Source: Bin55 sp965205965
GTDB lineage: Bacteria > Pseudomonadota > Gammaproteobacteria > Pseudomonadales > Azotimanducaceae
NCBI GenBank assembly: GCA_965205965.1
Contig: CBDBHT010000008.1
Location: forward strand, 372,001 to 436,000
Direction of reading: 5' to 3'
Length of the DNA: 64,000 bases
Shown here: positions 26,604 through 36,137 of the stretch, piece after piece
Layout of the letters: each line of letters begins with the position of its first letter
Position numbering within the stretch: position 1 is the stretch's first letter
Program-made: the position numbers and the translations under genes
The notes under the pieces: generated by a model
Seen by the model: the letters and a program-made list of their open reading frames with translations, nothing else
What the model was told of the DNA's origin: nothing
Databases searched by the model: none

Positions 26604-27914
26604 TCACTGGATAGGGACTGAGAACGTTCGTCATGACTTGGCCTCGTGTGCTGGAGCAAATGAACTGATTGAATCCAGAATTATGTTCGTAAGCAACCTC
26701 ATGGAGACTCTGAGCCAACAGGTTCTGCTTTAGATAGTGATTACGTTTTTTGTCGTAAGGGAGGGTGCCATAACTTGCGTTGAATCTTTTGGGCAAGAGC
26801 AATAGGCCCCAATACGATTTCGATACTTGGCAAAATCCGTCGGATGCCCAAACTCCTCGGAATGGCGTTCGAAGTGGTCGGCCCAAATGTGCTCGATTTC
26901 GTATCCATTCTTGCCACCACGTTGTATGTACTCTTGATAGCGGGAGCTAAGCCCCGAAGAGGTCCCCACGTAGTCGGTGAGGCGAGCAAGTAATTGATGT
27001 ATTTGGCGTCTATTGGTGCCGCGTAGCCGAAACCGGTCGTTCGTAGCGAACGTTTCTTTCTCCAACTCGAGGCGTTTTATGAGTATGTTCGCAATAGCCT
27101 GCGTATCCTTGCCCCGTATTTCACGCATTGTCAGGAACATAGCGTATTGCATGGTTGAGTAACCTATTGCACGCCCATTCCAAATGCGCCTCGTCATCAA
27201 GATGTCAAGATACGCTGATACTATGCGCAACTTGCACAGAAGATCCTGCTCGCGATCTTCGCATCGCAAAGGTGCTAGGAGAACAGGATACTGCAACGTA
27301 AAGTTATTCTGCGCACAGTAATGGATCGCCTCCAAGCCTTCCGTCACGGTCTTCGCTGCTTGGCGCAGGCGAGTGTACCAGTGACCATAGAAAGCGAAGT
27401 CTTCTGTGATGAAGCGAGCGAATTCGCCGTTCGACGACAGACCCAGAGTTTTTTCATGGTCACGCACCCAGCGGTGAAACTCCGTACCGATGAGGTCGAA
27501 GTCACGTGGAGTGGCACCTCGTTTTCACTCACGTATACTTTCCGCATACTGGCTGCGCAACCAAGCCTTGATAGCGTCAGCGTCTTCTTCCTTGCCAAGG
27601 TCCTGGAGACCGGTCACTTGCTTTCGCCAAATCTGATTGGCCGCGTTGCGACACTCGGGGTCTCCAATGTTCGCGAGGATGTAGCCCTCGAGCATGTCTG
27701 TAGGCGTGAGTGAGAGCCCGCGATCATTCATGGTCTCGAAGATTACGTTCGTCGCTTGATTCGTAGCTGTTGCCAAATTTCTCAGCGAGATCCTCAATCA
27801 GTCCCTCCACCTGCCTCGTTGTCCAACGGTACTCCGCTGATAATAGTCAATCGCGAACTTGGAGCTGCCGAGCAAGGAGCGTAGATTCTTGGCATCGCCA
27901 CGGATTTCCATCAT
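26604..27914 (-). pseudogene. DUF262/DUF1524 (GmrSD-type) nuclease, multiply broken
   Basis: From ATG 27914 the frame reads MEIRGDAKNLRSLLG and FAIDYYQR, then loses one base. The next frame gives EYRWTTRQVEGLIEDLAEKF, the DUF262 motif. After a deletion come VIFETMNDRGLSLTPTDMLE, a frameshift near 27530, TLQYPVLLAPL, the HNH-type block YEIEHIWADHFERHSEEF, another frameshift near 26810, and the end LLLPKRFNASYGTLPYDKKR. GmrSD-type enzymes are type IV restriction nucleases that cut modified DNA. This copy has at least three frameshifts plus an internal deletion, and is truncated by the element at 26362-26603. Confidence 0.8.
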
Positions 27915-27917
27915 AGC

Positions 27918-28145
27918 CTATGTCCTCCGATGATCTCGTCGAGCCCCTCTGTTTCCCTCTCCAGGGCCAGAATGTCGGTACAGATTTCCTGTAGCACGCG
28001 CATCGCGCTGCGGCTTGTGGAAATGGCGGTTGAAGCTGATCTCGTAGCCGACCTTCATGCCACCCGTCGGGCTGATACCTGTCAATGTTAAGTTTGAATG
28101 CCCCATCTATGTCTGGCAATTTAAAATGTCCCACTTTTGGCACTT
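27918..28145 (-). pseudogene. Type I restriction methylase (HsdM) C-terminal remnant
   Basis: Only the last 60-70 codons can be read, in two frames: MKVGYEISFNRHFHKPQ, then LQEICTDILALERETEGL and DEIIGG. This is the usual end of N6-adenine methylases of type I restriction systems. No HsdS or HsdR sequence is in the window. It directly precedes the DUF262 remnant. Confidence 0.65.
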
Positions 28146-28445
28146 GATGAGACAGGGATGCGTAGAAAACGGAGCAACGTAGTTCATGAATAGAAGATTC
28201 GCCCGTTCAAAGCGACACAATATGTCGCATATCGTGAGTAAAATCATACTTATAAATCCCATAGATTAGAATTCTTAGACATTAGGGGACCTCTATAAAA
28301 TCGAGTTTTGACCGGGTAGCTTCCGACTATGGTGTTTTCCTGGTGATCTGGTCTTACTCACTGCGTGTTTTAGGGAGTGAAATGGGCTGTTGGCCGACGA
28401 TTTTCACGCGGTTCCTGATGTTTGGGCACCATGCGGCCATGGCAC

Positions 28446-29477
28446 TCAGCCAGCGGAAGCCGTAGCGGTCTGCAGGAAGGCGAACCGGCGCATGTTGTAG
28501 CACAGGTTGCACAACCCGACCCAAGTGGCGGCACGCTGTTGTCCGATGCACCGCATCCGCGTCCGTTTCATCTCGTTGACCATGCTACCGAACCCATGTT
28601 CGACGCGCACGCGGATCCGGGAACGCAGCCGATTGATGTACTTTTGATGCGTCGTCAGCGGGTGGTTGCGATAGCCCTTAGAGTGGATGCGGCTGCGATG
28701 ACCACGCTTCTTCAGCTCCTCCTCCAGGGCCTGTGAACGGTAGGCACTGTCGCCCCATACCCGGCCATCGTCCTTATCCGGCCGTAGGATCCGGGGGAGT
28801 ACCTGGCTATCGTGGGTCGAGGCCGTCGTGGTCTCGTAGTCACGTACCAGTTTGTACTGGCGATCCACCGTCACATGGTTCTTGTAGCCATAGTGGCTCA
28901 CTCCGTGCTTCTTGGTCCAGGTCGCCTCCACATCCTTCTGTGCCAACTTGCGAGGCTGCTTCTTCCAATCCTCGGGAACGTCACCTTGCTTCAGGGCTGC
29001 GTTCTCCTCGCGCGTGTTGCGTTGGCGGGGAACTTCCACCATCGTCGAGTCCACGATCTGACCGCCTGTCAACGCATACCCGGCCTCCCGCAACTGCACC
29101 TCAAACGCTTCGAACAATTCCTTCGTGCGACCCGACGCCGCCAACCGATGACGGTACTTCCAGATCGTCTTCCGATCCGGAACCGTGCTCTCGTTCCGCA
29201 GCCCCACAAAACGCTTGAAAGAACCCCGATCCAGCAACTGGCGGTCGCTCAACTGATCGTTCACTCCCAGCAGCAACACGCGAAACATCAACATCACGTC
29301 CCAGGACGGCCGACCTCGGAGCACCGCCTCATCGCTCTCCGAACGACCGAAAATCTCCCGGAGCAGCGGACGGAACGCCTCCCAGTCCACCACCTCAAGC
29401 AACTTCCCCAGGTCGTCAAACTCCCCGAGTGCCACATCCTGGTCTTCCCGTTCAAACAGGTTCGATCCGTTCAGCAA
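28446..29477 (-). CDS. IS5-family transposase
   Basis: A 343-aa full-length IS5-family DDE transposase. Catalytic blocks are VDSTMVEVPRQRN (first Asp), VWGDSAYRSQALEEEL (second Asp) and RSRIRVRVEHGFGSM (Glu with the family's R-x-x-x-E-x-x-F pattern). The N-terminus has RPSWDVMLMFRVLLLGV and LSDRQLLDRGSFKRFVGL. The frame is intact, so the element may be active. A partial copy lies at 35500-35940. I could not define its terminal repeats by eye. Confidence 0.9.
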   Translation of the reverse strand: MLNGSNLFEREDQDVALGEFDDLGKLLEVVDWEAFRPLLREIFGRSESDEAVLRGRPSWDVMLMFRVLLLGVNDQLSDRQLLDRGSFKRFVGLRNESTVPDRKTIWKYRHRLAASGRTKELFEAFEVQLREAGYALTGGQIVDSTMVEVPRQRNTREENAALKQGDVPEDWKKQPRKLAQKDVEATWTKKHGVSHYGYKNHVTVDRQYKLVRDYETTTASTHDSQVLPRILRPDKDDGRVWGDSAYRSQALEEELKKRGHRSRIHSKGYRNHPLTTHQKYINRLRSRIRVRVEHGFGSMVNEMKRTRMRCIGQQRAATWVGLCNLCYNMRRFAFLQTATASAG

Positions 29478-29876
29478 GGTGAGGTCTCCGCAAAAATTCG
29501 CATAGTAGGACAGGAACCATGCCCAGTACGTTCCCTATAAATACGCTCTATCCACGAATAAATAGACATGCCTTTAATATACTTGTCATTAGATTGCTAC
29601 CTGTATACAATTGTTAAACATGTCTATGGGTTCGTTGGCGGGGTGTATTTTATGTGCAACATTCGGGTTTCGATCTGTTCGTACTGGCTGATATCCCTTT
29701 GAAGAACCGTCGGCTGAAGCCTGTGGCCGCGTTGCGCTTGAGAATCGAAAGCAATCTACCCATTCCACTCCGGAAAACATGTAGTGAACGGGATGCACCG
29801 GCCCAGAAAGTCCCTCAGTCGGAGGCTACCTAAGCTAAGTAAAATTTCTAACTAAAAACTAAAAAACGGACTTTAT
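29478..29876. other. Spacer downstream of the IS5 copy
   Basis: About 400 bases with no gene-like frame. The first ~60 bases probably belong to the insertion sequence end. Nothing else stands out. Confidence 0.4.
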
Positions 29877-30587
29877 ATGAGGAGGTTCCCACATATGCAA
29901 ATTTGTGACGGATATTTCCAATCAAGTGCCCCAAGAGAACTGTTAAAGCCAAACAGGAGACGCAGCCAGCACCCGGAAAACAGAAGAAAGGAAGGCAGGG
30001 TACTATGTTCTACCCCCTCCCCCCTACTAAACTTCCTTGGCGAGAAGCCGCCCTTACGCCACACAAACGGCTACTCAATAGCCGAAATCCTATTGGTGTT
30101 CGGCATCATTGCCGGCGTGCTGATCGGCGTGTGGGCTATCTATACCATGGTTTCGGAGGATACGGACAGGAAGAATGCCATCGCCGAAATACAGATGATT
30201 CAGCAGGCGGCACTAGCACACAAGCGGGGGAGCGGTGCCAACGACTACGTTAGCTATACAGGGGTCTCTTTCGCCGCGGCCAGGGCGATGTTGCGCCCGT
30301 ATCTGGGATCCAGCGCATTGGCTGAGGGTGTGAATACGTTCGGAGAAATTTTTTATATCTATACCTTTATTAGCAATGAGGATTTACAATTGGCATATTA
30401 TGGTATCCCTCATGCAGATACATGTGTCAGGATTCTTGAGCAATTCGGTATCGTAGATCATTCAGGATTTTATCCAGTAATAAAACAGGGTGACGCTATC
30501 ACCGGGTTCAGGGGATCAGATTCGTTCGAGACTGCTTGTGACACATCGTCTCCCAACGCCAGTACCCTGTACATTCTGATCGACTAA
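29877..30587 (+). CDS. Type IV pilin-like protein
   Basis: A 236-aa frame. The start is uncertain, because the first ~65 residues look unlike a leader. The prepilin signature is clear: a basic stretch, then NGYSIAEILLVFGIIAGVLI, with Glu at position +5 after the Gly cleavage site, then a polar pilin body (KNAIAEIQMIQQAALAHKRG). Such proteins are processed by prepilin peptidase and built into type IV pili, in the style of conjugative PilS pilins. A homologous fragment follows at 30690-30900. No other pilus gene is nearby, so it is an orphan, perhaps carried in by a mobile element. Confidence 0.7.
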   Translation: MRRFPHMQICDGYFQSSAPRELLKPNRRRSQHPENRRKEGRVLCSTPSPLLNFLGEKPPLRHTNGYSIAEILLVFGIIAGVLIGVWAIYTMVSEDTDRKNAIAEIQMIQQAALAHKRGSGANDYVSYTGVSFAAARAMLRPYLGSSALAEGVNTFGEIFYIYTFISNEDLQLAYYGIPHADTCVRILEQFGIVDHSGFYPVIKQGDAITGFRGSDSFETACDTSSPNASTLYILID

Positions 30588-30900
30588 CTAACGAGGCTGA
30601 ACCGGGCGGGGACTAGCAGGCGTAGAGTTTCCCGTCCCGCAGATAGCCGTGCCATCCTTTGATCTTCTTGTCTTTCACTTTGATTTGACAAACAAATGAG
30701 GTGCGGCAAGACTTCGTCCACGCAGAACGGTATGCTTGGTTACTCACGTATATAACTCCCATAATTAACACCGAAACATGTATACGTGCGCTTCAGCATT
30801 TTGGGGAAGTTATAGTAAATGCCTATGGGGCTGCTTACTTGGTTCCGGGTCAAACTATTCCGGGGTATATAAGGTGGGGCTTCCTCTGTTGCGGGTTGCG
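30588..30900 (+). pseudogene. Second pilin-like fragment
   Basis: The frame ending at 30903 contains TETCIRALQHFGEVIVNAYG and PGQTIPGYI, which parallels ADTCVRILEQFGIVDHSGFY and GDAITGFRG in the pilin just upstream. Only the C-terminal part is present and it ends early, so it is a degraded duplicate. Between them, on the minus strand at 30615-30690, a short fragment reads KVKDKKIKGWHGYLRDGKLY; I do not recognise its source. Confidence 0.5.
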
Positions 30901-31129
30901 CTGAATCTAAGAGCGTTCCTGGGACGAATAGATTAGCTATTCTTATTAAGTAACGCTTTGTAGTGATCGTGCTACGAATAGGTGTGCCGCCGGATAGGAC
31001 ATTTTATCCATTGGCCCTCTGATTTTCGGTATAAAGACATGCTTCAAATGGCTGTAATGGGATGTAGAGACCGGCCGGTGGTATTTATATCCTGAACGTC
31101 CTAATTGATTTAGAAGGAGAAAAGAGCAG

Positions 31130-31549
31130 ATGCTAACCATGTGGAATGTTCTAGTGCCCATGGTAACCGCAGTTGCACTGTCTGTACTAACAGTAGCCCT
31201 GTTCAATTATGATGTACTGCATCTGATGTTTCGATTTTTCGGAATCACTAGAGAGACCTCTTATTCCTCCGAATGGTACTCGTCTTTTGTCAGGAATTCT
31301 GATTGTTATGTTATATTGCACCTGAAAGGCGATCGTCGTTTATTTGGATGGCCTGAAGAGTGGCCGAGCAATCCCAAAGATGGTCATTTTCGCATAAGCG
31401 AGGGAGAATGGCTGTTGGATCAAGTCTCATCACAAAAAAGCAAACTGGAAAAAAGTGGAAGAAATTAATGCTATAGTCATTTCTGTGGAAGAAGTTGAAA
31501 TGGTGGAATTTGTACAAGCAGTCACAAGTTGTAATGAAGAATTACAGAA
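31130..31549 (+). pseudogene. DUF6338-like membrane protein, short and frameshifted at A6
   Basis: From ATG 31130 there is one N-terminal membrane segment (VLVPMVTAVALSVLTVALFN), then SSEWYSSFVRNSDCYVILHL and RRLFGWPEEWPSNPKDGHF, the signature of DUF6338. The frame is lost at A6 (31449-31454); the expected C-terminus EINAIVISVEEVEMVEFV continues in the next frame to 31549. The N-terminal transmembrane part of the family is also missing, so the protein is truncated at both ends. A small proline-rich gene follows, as is usual for this family from memory. Confidence 0.6.
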
Positions 31550-31707
31550 ATAATTTACGCCTAACAAAAGAAATAATAAATACTGATCATCCTAGCACTA
31601 TTGAAAAACGATATTGCATGGTACTTTACTTCAAAAGCAAGGCATTGTTGGACCAAATCCAGACATGCTTGCTACCAAAGAAATCGAATTCTTGAGAAGG
31701 AGAAATC

Positions 31708-31863
31708 ATGGCAAAACAACCTATACCTCCACCGTCGAAACAGCGTGCATTAAAAGTATCTATCAAAGGAAACATTCACACAAGAGGACTTTCCCAAAAA
31801 GTGGCAAGTCTTAGTAAACCGTCGCCACCGCCACCGCCACCAAAAAAATCAGCTAGCTCATAA
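31708..31863 (+). CDS. Small proline-rich protein
   Basis: A 51-aa protein with a strong ribosome site (GAGAAGGAG, 6 nt before ATG 31708). It reads MAKQPIPPPSKQRALKVSIK, GNIHTRGLSQKVASL and ends with a run of six prolines before KKSASS. It is basic, has no membrane segment, and lies 160 bases behind the DUF6338-like gene. Its function is unknown; the good ribosome site and family-like layout argue that it is real. Confidence 0.6.
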   Translation: MAKQPIPPPSKQRALKVSIKGNIHTRGLSQKVASLSKPSPPPPPPKKSASS

Positions 31864-31907
31864 GGCTAGGTATTGACAGATGACGTGGGATATAGACAGT
31901 TACTAAA

Positions 31908-32018
31908 GGGCACCTCTATTTATTGCTATTTTGACGAATCATGCTATATGTAACTATTTGATTTTTAAAGATTATTATTTCGGATAGTGGAAGGATTGCA
32001 GATTTAATAGAGGTGTCC
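31908..32018. repeat. MITE-like element, copy 2
   Basis: A 111-bp element with near-perfect inverted ends: GGGCACCTCTATTTATTG on the left and, reverse-complemented, GGACACCTCTATTAAATC on the right. The interior has TTTTGACGAATCATG, as in copy 1. It sits between the proline-rich gene and a short open frame at 32013. Confidence 0.8.
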
Positions 32019-32243
32019 TATTATCAAATCGCCATCGACGGAGTGTTCATAGGAGGAGCAGTCAAACACGAAAACAATCGTTGGATATGTGTAAAACCGT
32101 CAGAAAAATCTGGAGCTCACTTCATATCTAACTTCAATAAAGCCCCTAAACACGCTAAATACCCATACTTATTGGCTCACCAGTGGGAACAAAACCTTAT
32201 ACCACCATCAACCAGAATCTTCCGTAATCATAAATACGAGTGA
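32013..32243 (+). CDS. Short hypothetical frame at a MITE edge
   Basis: A 76-codon frame beginning with a GTG inside the MITE end. It reads SYYQIAIDGVFIGGAV, KHENNRWICVKPSEKSG and YPYLLAHQWEQNLIPP. It has a protein-like composition but no family I recognise. It may be the 3' part of a gene cut by the MITE. Confidence 0.25.
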   Translation: MSYYQIAIDGVFIGGAVKHENNRWICVKPSEKSGAHFISNFNKAPKHAKYPYLLAHQWEQNLIPPSTRIFRNHKYE

Positions 32244-32873
32244 CTTATAGGTACGTCAATCGGGATTGCTATAAGTAACCTCATAACCACTTTCTGTCAA
32301 ATCTTCAACTAAAATCCAAAAAATCTTAAATTGAAATTATCAACTAAGAAACTATGGTACACAGGTATATAAATCTCTAAATTTGTATATATATGACAGA
32401 ATTCTCAAGAGACCCAGTTCATCCTTTTTTCTCTTCGGTCCTCGCGGTACTGGGAAATCTACTTGGATCAAAAATCGGTTCAGTACTGCAACAACCTATG
32501 ACCTGTTAGATTCACAGACCTACACACGCCTAAATAGACGCCCGTATCTACTTTATAACGAAGCGTCGACGCTGAATCCTGGTTCTTGGGCAGTACTTGA
32601 TGAAGTACAACGAATTCCAGAGCTGCTTAACGAAGTACATAGACTCATTGAGGACAAAGACATGCGATTCGTTCTTTCTGGATCTAGCGCGCGAAAAACT
32701 CGTCGCACGGGCACCAATCTCCTCGCAGGTCGTGCTCGCATGAGAAATATGTTTCCCTTAGTGTCGGCAGAAGCAGGGGCAGACTTCAATATTGAGAAGG
32801 TATTGAGATACGGGGCACTACCAACGACCTTCATCGTAGATTCCGCCGAAGACTACTTGCAAAGCTATAGTTA

Positions 32874-34683
32874 GTGTCTGTGCGAAAACCCTGACGATTT
32901 TACCAAAGCGTTGATTATTGCGGCACGGAAGGATGTTTTGAGCTAAAATACTGCGGGTGAAGATTGCCGTTGGAGGCGTTGAAATGGGCTTTTTTAGGGG
33001 TTTCAGGGGGGTCGGTGCGAATCTTCGTCGGGAGGTCGGCGATCATGAGACGTTTCGAGCAGGCCTTGCGGTTGGACGAGGTGCCGATCGGTGAGATCAA
33101 GATCAACGTGAAGTCACGGGACGACATTCCGGCGTTGTTGTTGGGATTGCAGCATCTGTACGTGTCGTGTCGGGAGGAATTGGAAGCGTTACTGGGTTGC
33201 CATGTGACCGCGGATCGGGATCCGGAGAACGGTCGGCCGGGGATGACGCTGTGGCGGGTTCTGGTGATGGCGGTTCTCAAGCAAGGTTTGGATTGCGACT
33301 ACGACCGTCTGGGGGAGTTGGTGAACCATCATCAGGTGGTACGGAAGATGCTGCAGCATGGGTTTCTGGATGACTGGACGTACTCGGTTCGCACCTTGCA
33401 GGACAATGTGTCGCTGGTGACGCCGGCGTTGCTACAGGAGTTGAATGCGCTGCTGGTGCGGGAGGGTCATGCGGTGGCGGGAAAGCGCCTTGGCGGCGCC
33501 TTGGACGGTCGGGTTGACTCGTTCGTGGTGGAGACGGACGTGCATTACCCGACGGACGTGAACCTGCTGTGGGATGCGATGCGGGTGCTGCTGACGGAGG
33601 TTCCCGCCTGTTGCGGATCGCATGGGGTGTCGGGATGGCGGCAGGGGCGGTACTGGCGGAGCCAGGTTCGGCAAGGTTATCAACGGGTGCGCTGCGCACG
33701 GTTGTGGCGTCAACGCCCGAAGGCGGTGGCGGCGTGGTTGACCCTGTGCGACGATCTGACGGGGCGACTGGGCGTCACGCTGGAGGCCTTGGCAGGATTG
33801 CCGGAGGGCTCGATGTCGCCGGCGCAGCTGTCGCGATGGCGCCGGTTTCACACCTGCTCGGTGCGTTTGCAGGATCAGATCCGCCGTCGCGTGCTGGAAG
33901 GGGAAACGATCCCGCACGAGGAGAAGCTGTTCTCGCTGTTCGAGCCGCATACGCGCTGGATCATGAAGGGCAAGGCCGGCAAGCCGGTGGAGTTGGGGGT
34001 TCCCCTGACGGTGCTGGAAGATCAGCATCCGTTCATCCTGGGTTGGCACTTGCAGTGGCAGGGCGGCGACGTGGACATGGCCGTTCCGCTGGTAGCGGCG
34101 TGCCAGGCGCAGTATCCGGAATTGCGCGGCGCAGTTTCGACCGGGGGTTCCACAGCCCCGCCAACCAACAGCAACTGGCCGCGATGCTGGAGCACGTCGC
34201 GTTGCCCGCGAAGGGGCGCGGCACGAAGGCCAGTCGGAGCCCGGGAAAGTGAAGCATCATTCGTGGCGCGACGCCGGCAGCATCCGGGCGTGGAATCGGC
34301 GATCCATGCGTTGGAAAGCCATGGCCTGGACCGGGTGCGCACACATGGCCGGGCAGGCTTCGAACGCACCGTGGGTATCTCGATCCTCGCCGCCAACCTG
34401 CATCGGCTCGGACGGTTGCTGCAGCAACGGGCGGCACCATCGCACGCACGCACCACCCTATCGTCTAGCGGCCTAGCCGTCCCCATCCTCAATATCCATC
34501 CTTCCCGCCCTCGGGACGGACCCCGCACGCCCCGAAAGCGAGCAGGAGAACATCATCCGCACTTTTGGAGCCCCGATGGACCGATGACCCGTCGTACATC
34601 TCCTAAATCAACATGATCCCCTGAGCGACGGATACCATCAAGTGACTTAAACCCGTCGTAAAATGGGGTTTTCCCGCAGACAC
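32874..34683 (+). mobile_element. ISNCY-like insertion sequence with 6-bp target duplication
   Basis: The ends are inverted: GTGTCTGTGCGAAAACCC at 32874 and, reverse-complemented, GTGTCTGCGGGAAAACCC ending at 34683. Both are flanked by TAGTTA (32868-32873 and 34684-34689), a 6-bp target duplication. Insertion split the ATPase gene. The base composition is much more GC-rich than that gene. Confidence 0.88.
33045..34616 (+). pseudogene. ISNCY-family transposase with two compensating frameshifts
   Basis: The start used is ATG 33045 (MRRFEQALRLDEVPIGEIKI). The family text continues with RPGMTLWRVLVMAVLKQGLD, LVNHHQVVRKMLQHG and LFEPHTRWIMKGKAGKPVEL. Near 34130 the frame shifts; the expected SFDRGFHSPANQQQLAAML is in frame 2 until about 34245, after which ESHGLDRVRTHGRAGFERTV returns in frame 1. 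The full frame would be about 500 aa. The damage makes the element probably non-autonomous now. Confidence 0.75.
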
Positions 34684-35414
34684 TAGTTACAACTATCTCA
34701 CTCAGGAGATAGAAGCGGAAGCACAAATAAGACATCTGGGAGGCTTTTCCAGATTCTTAGAGGTCGCGGCACGTCAAAACGCACAAGTCACTAACGTTTC
34801 TTCGATCGCAAGAGACGCTGGAGTGGCGAGAACTACCGTTCAAAGCTATTTCAGGATTCTTGAAGACACGCTACTGGGATTCTGGTTACCTGCCTGGAAG
34901 CTGAAACGAGCAAACAAGCAGGTCATGCAAAGCAAATTCTACTTCTTTGACTGTGGCGTGGTGAGGGCACTTTCGGAACGACTGCCTTATCCGTTGTTGC
35001 CGGAAGAACGAGGCAACTTACTCGAGACACTGATTCTCAACGAAATCCGCGCATATATCCTACGAGGAATTGCGCTATCCTCTGTTTTTTTATCGATCGT
35101 ATGATCGTGCTGAAGTCGATTTCCTCTTTGAAACCTACAAAGGATACGTGGCAATCAAAGTCAAATCAGCTGCTCTTTGGCGAAAAAAGTTCAACCGTGG
35201 ACTGCATAAAATAGCGGAAGACCTAGGGACGGATAGAGTGATGAAAGTTGGAGTTTTTGATGGTGACCGTCCATTACTATTCGACGACGTTCGGGTATTC
35301 CCCGTGAAGTCGTTTCTACAAGCATTATGGTCTGGAGAGTTGTTTGCTCGATAAAGTATCGATCAAACTTCCTTTATTAAGGGACTTATATACTTGTGTA
35401 CCATGGTGATGATC

Positions 35415-35940
35415 TTATTGTTTTCTACCTGTTTTTGCTTCGTACTTCCATTTGCTCTTTAGCCTGGCTTTTAAGACGGTCTCGGGGATGGTTTCGGGTG
35501 AAGCGTTAACGGGAAACGGAGTTGGACCGCTTGCGAGTCTGTATGCATTGAGGTGCTTCCGGGGTTGTGCATCACGGGAGATCGGCGGGCTTGCGCCGCT
35601 TTCGTTGCCGTGCGGCGTCTTGCGGACGGACCTTTCATGCGCTGACACCCACGCGGTGCGACCCGACGCCGCCAACCGATGACGGTACTTCCAGATTGTC
35701 TTCTGATCCGGGACGTCACAGTCGTTACGCAGCCCTACAAAACGCTTAAACGAACGGCGATCCAGCAACTGGGTCGCTCAACTGATAGTTCACTCCCAGC
35801 AGCAGAACGCGAAACATCAACATCACGTCCCAAGACGGCCGGCCTCGAAGGGCCGCATCTTGGGCCTCCTGCTCAAACAGGGTCAATCCACTCATCAAGG
35901 TCATGGCCGTGCCCAAAACACCCATCCACAAAAACTGCAA
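35415..35940 (-). pseudogene. Partial IS5-family transposase copy
   Basis: Text matching the intact copy at 28446-29477 (RPSWDVMLMFRVLLLGV, RSFKRFVGLRND and TIWKYRHRLAASGRT) occurs in two frames, followed by unrelated sequence. The catalytic domain is absent. It lies just downstream of the split ATPase. Confidence 0.8.
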
Positions 35941-36137
35941 TCTTCAAATTCGGCCACGCGCAATCTGGCCGTCCGATTAGCGGCTGATGTGTACGCCATC
36001 CCGCTAAGTTTGCCTTGCGTAACAAACGGGCGAGACGTTTTTTCTGAACATCGTTAGATCATCGACTCATAATCTCGTATCAGGGTCCTAATACGTCGTC
36101 ACGGATAGAAGTCGGATTAGACGACTATGATCTGAAT

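Larger units (their letters stand above)
32383..35354 (+). pseudogene. AAA_14/DUF4143-type ATPase split by an ISNCY-like element
   Basis: The 5' part (32383-32873) has Walker A FLFGPRGTGKSTWIKNRF and Walker B SWAVLDEVQRIPELL with VLSGSSARKTRR, the AAA_14 pattern. The 3' part (34690-35354) has GGFSRFLEVAARQNAQ, VARTTVQSYFRILEDTLLGF and YFFDCGVVRALSERL, the DUF4143 C-terminus. Removing the element and one TAGTTA copy joins ...DYLQSYS to YNYLTQEIEAEAQ in frame. A further frameshift lies at T7 35085-35091, before YPLFFYRSYDRAEVDFLF. The restored protein would be about 385 aa; such ATPases are often orphan or toxin-antitoxin-linked. Confidence 0.85.

Noticed and set aside
28733..29540. Plus-strand frames across the IS5 transposase
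   Set aside because: They are antisense shadows of a clearly recognisable transposase.
17663..35354. Broken genes as possible selenoproteins, since selA, selB and selC are present
   Set aside because: The premature stops I checked (the E2-like gene, the MBL gene, TnpB piece 1) are TAA or TAG, and the downstream homology continues in another frame, not after an in-frame TGA.
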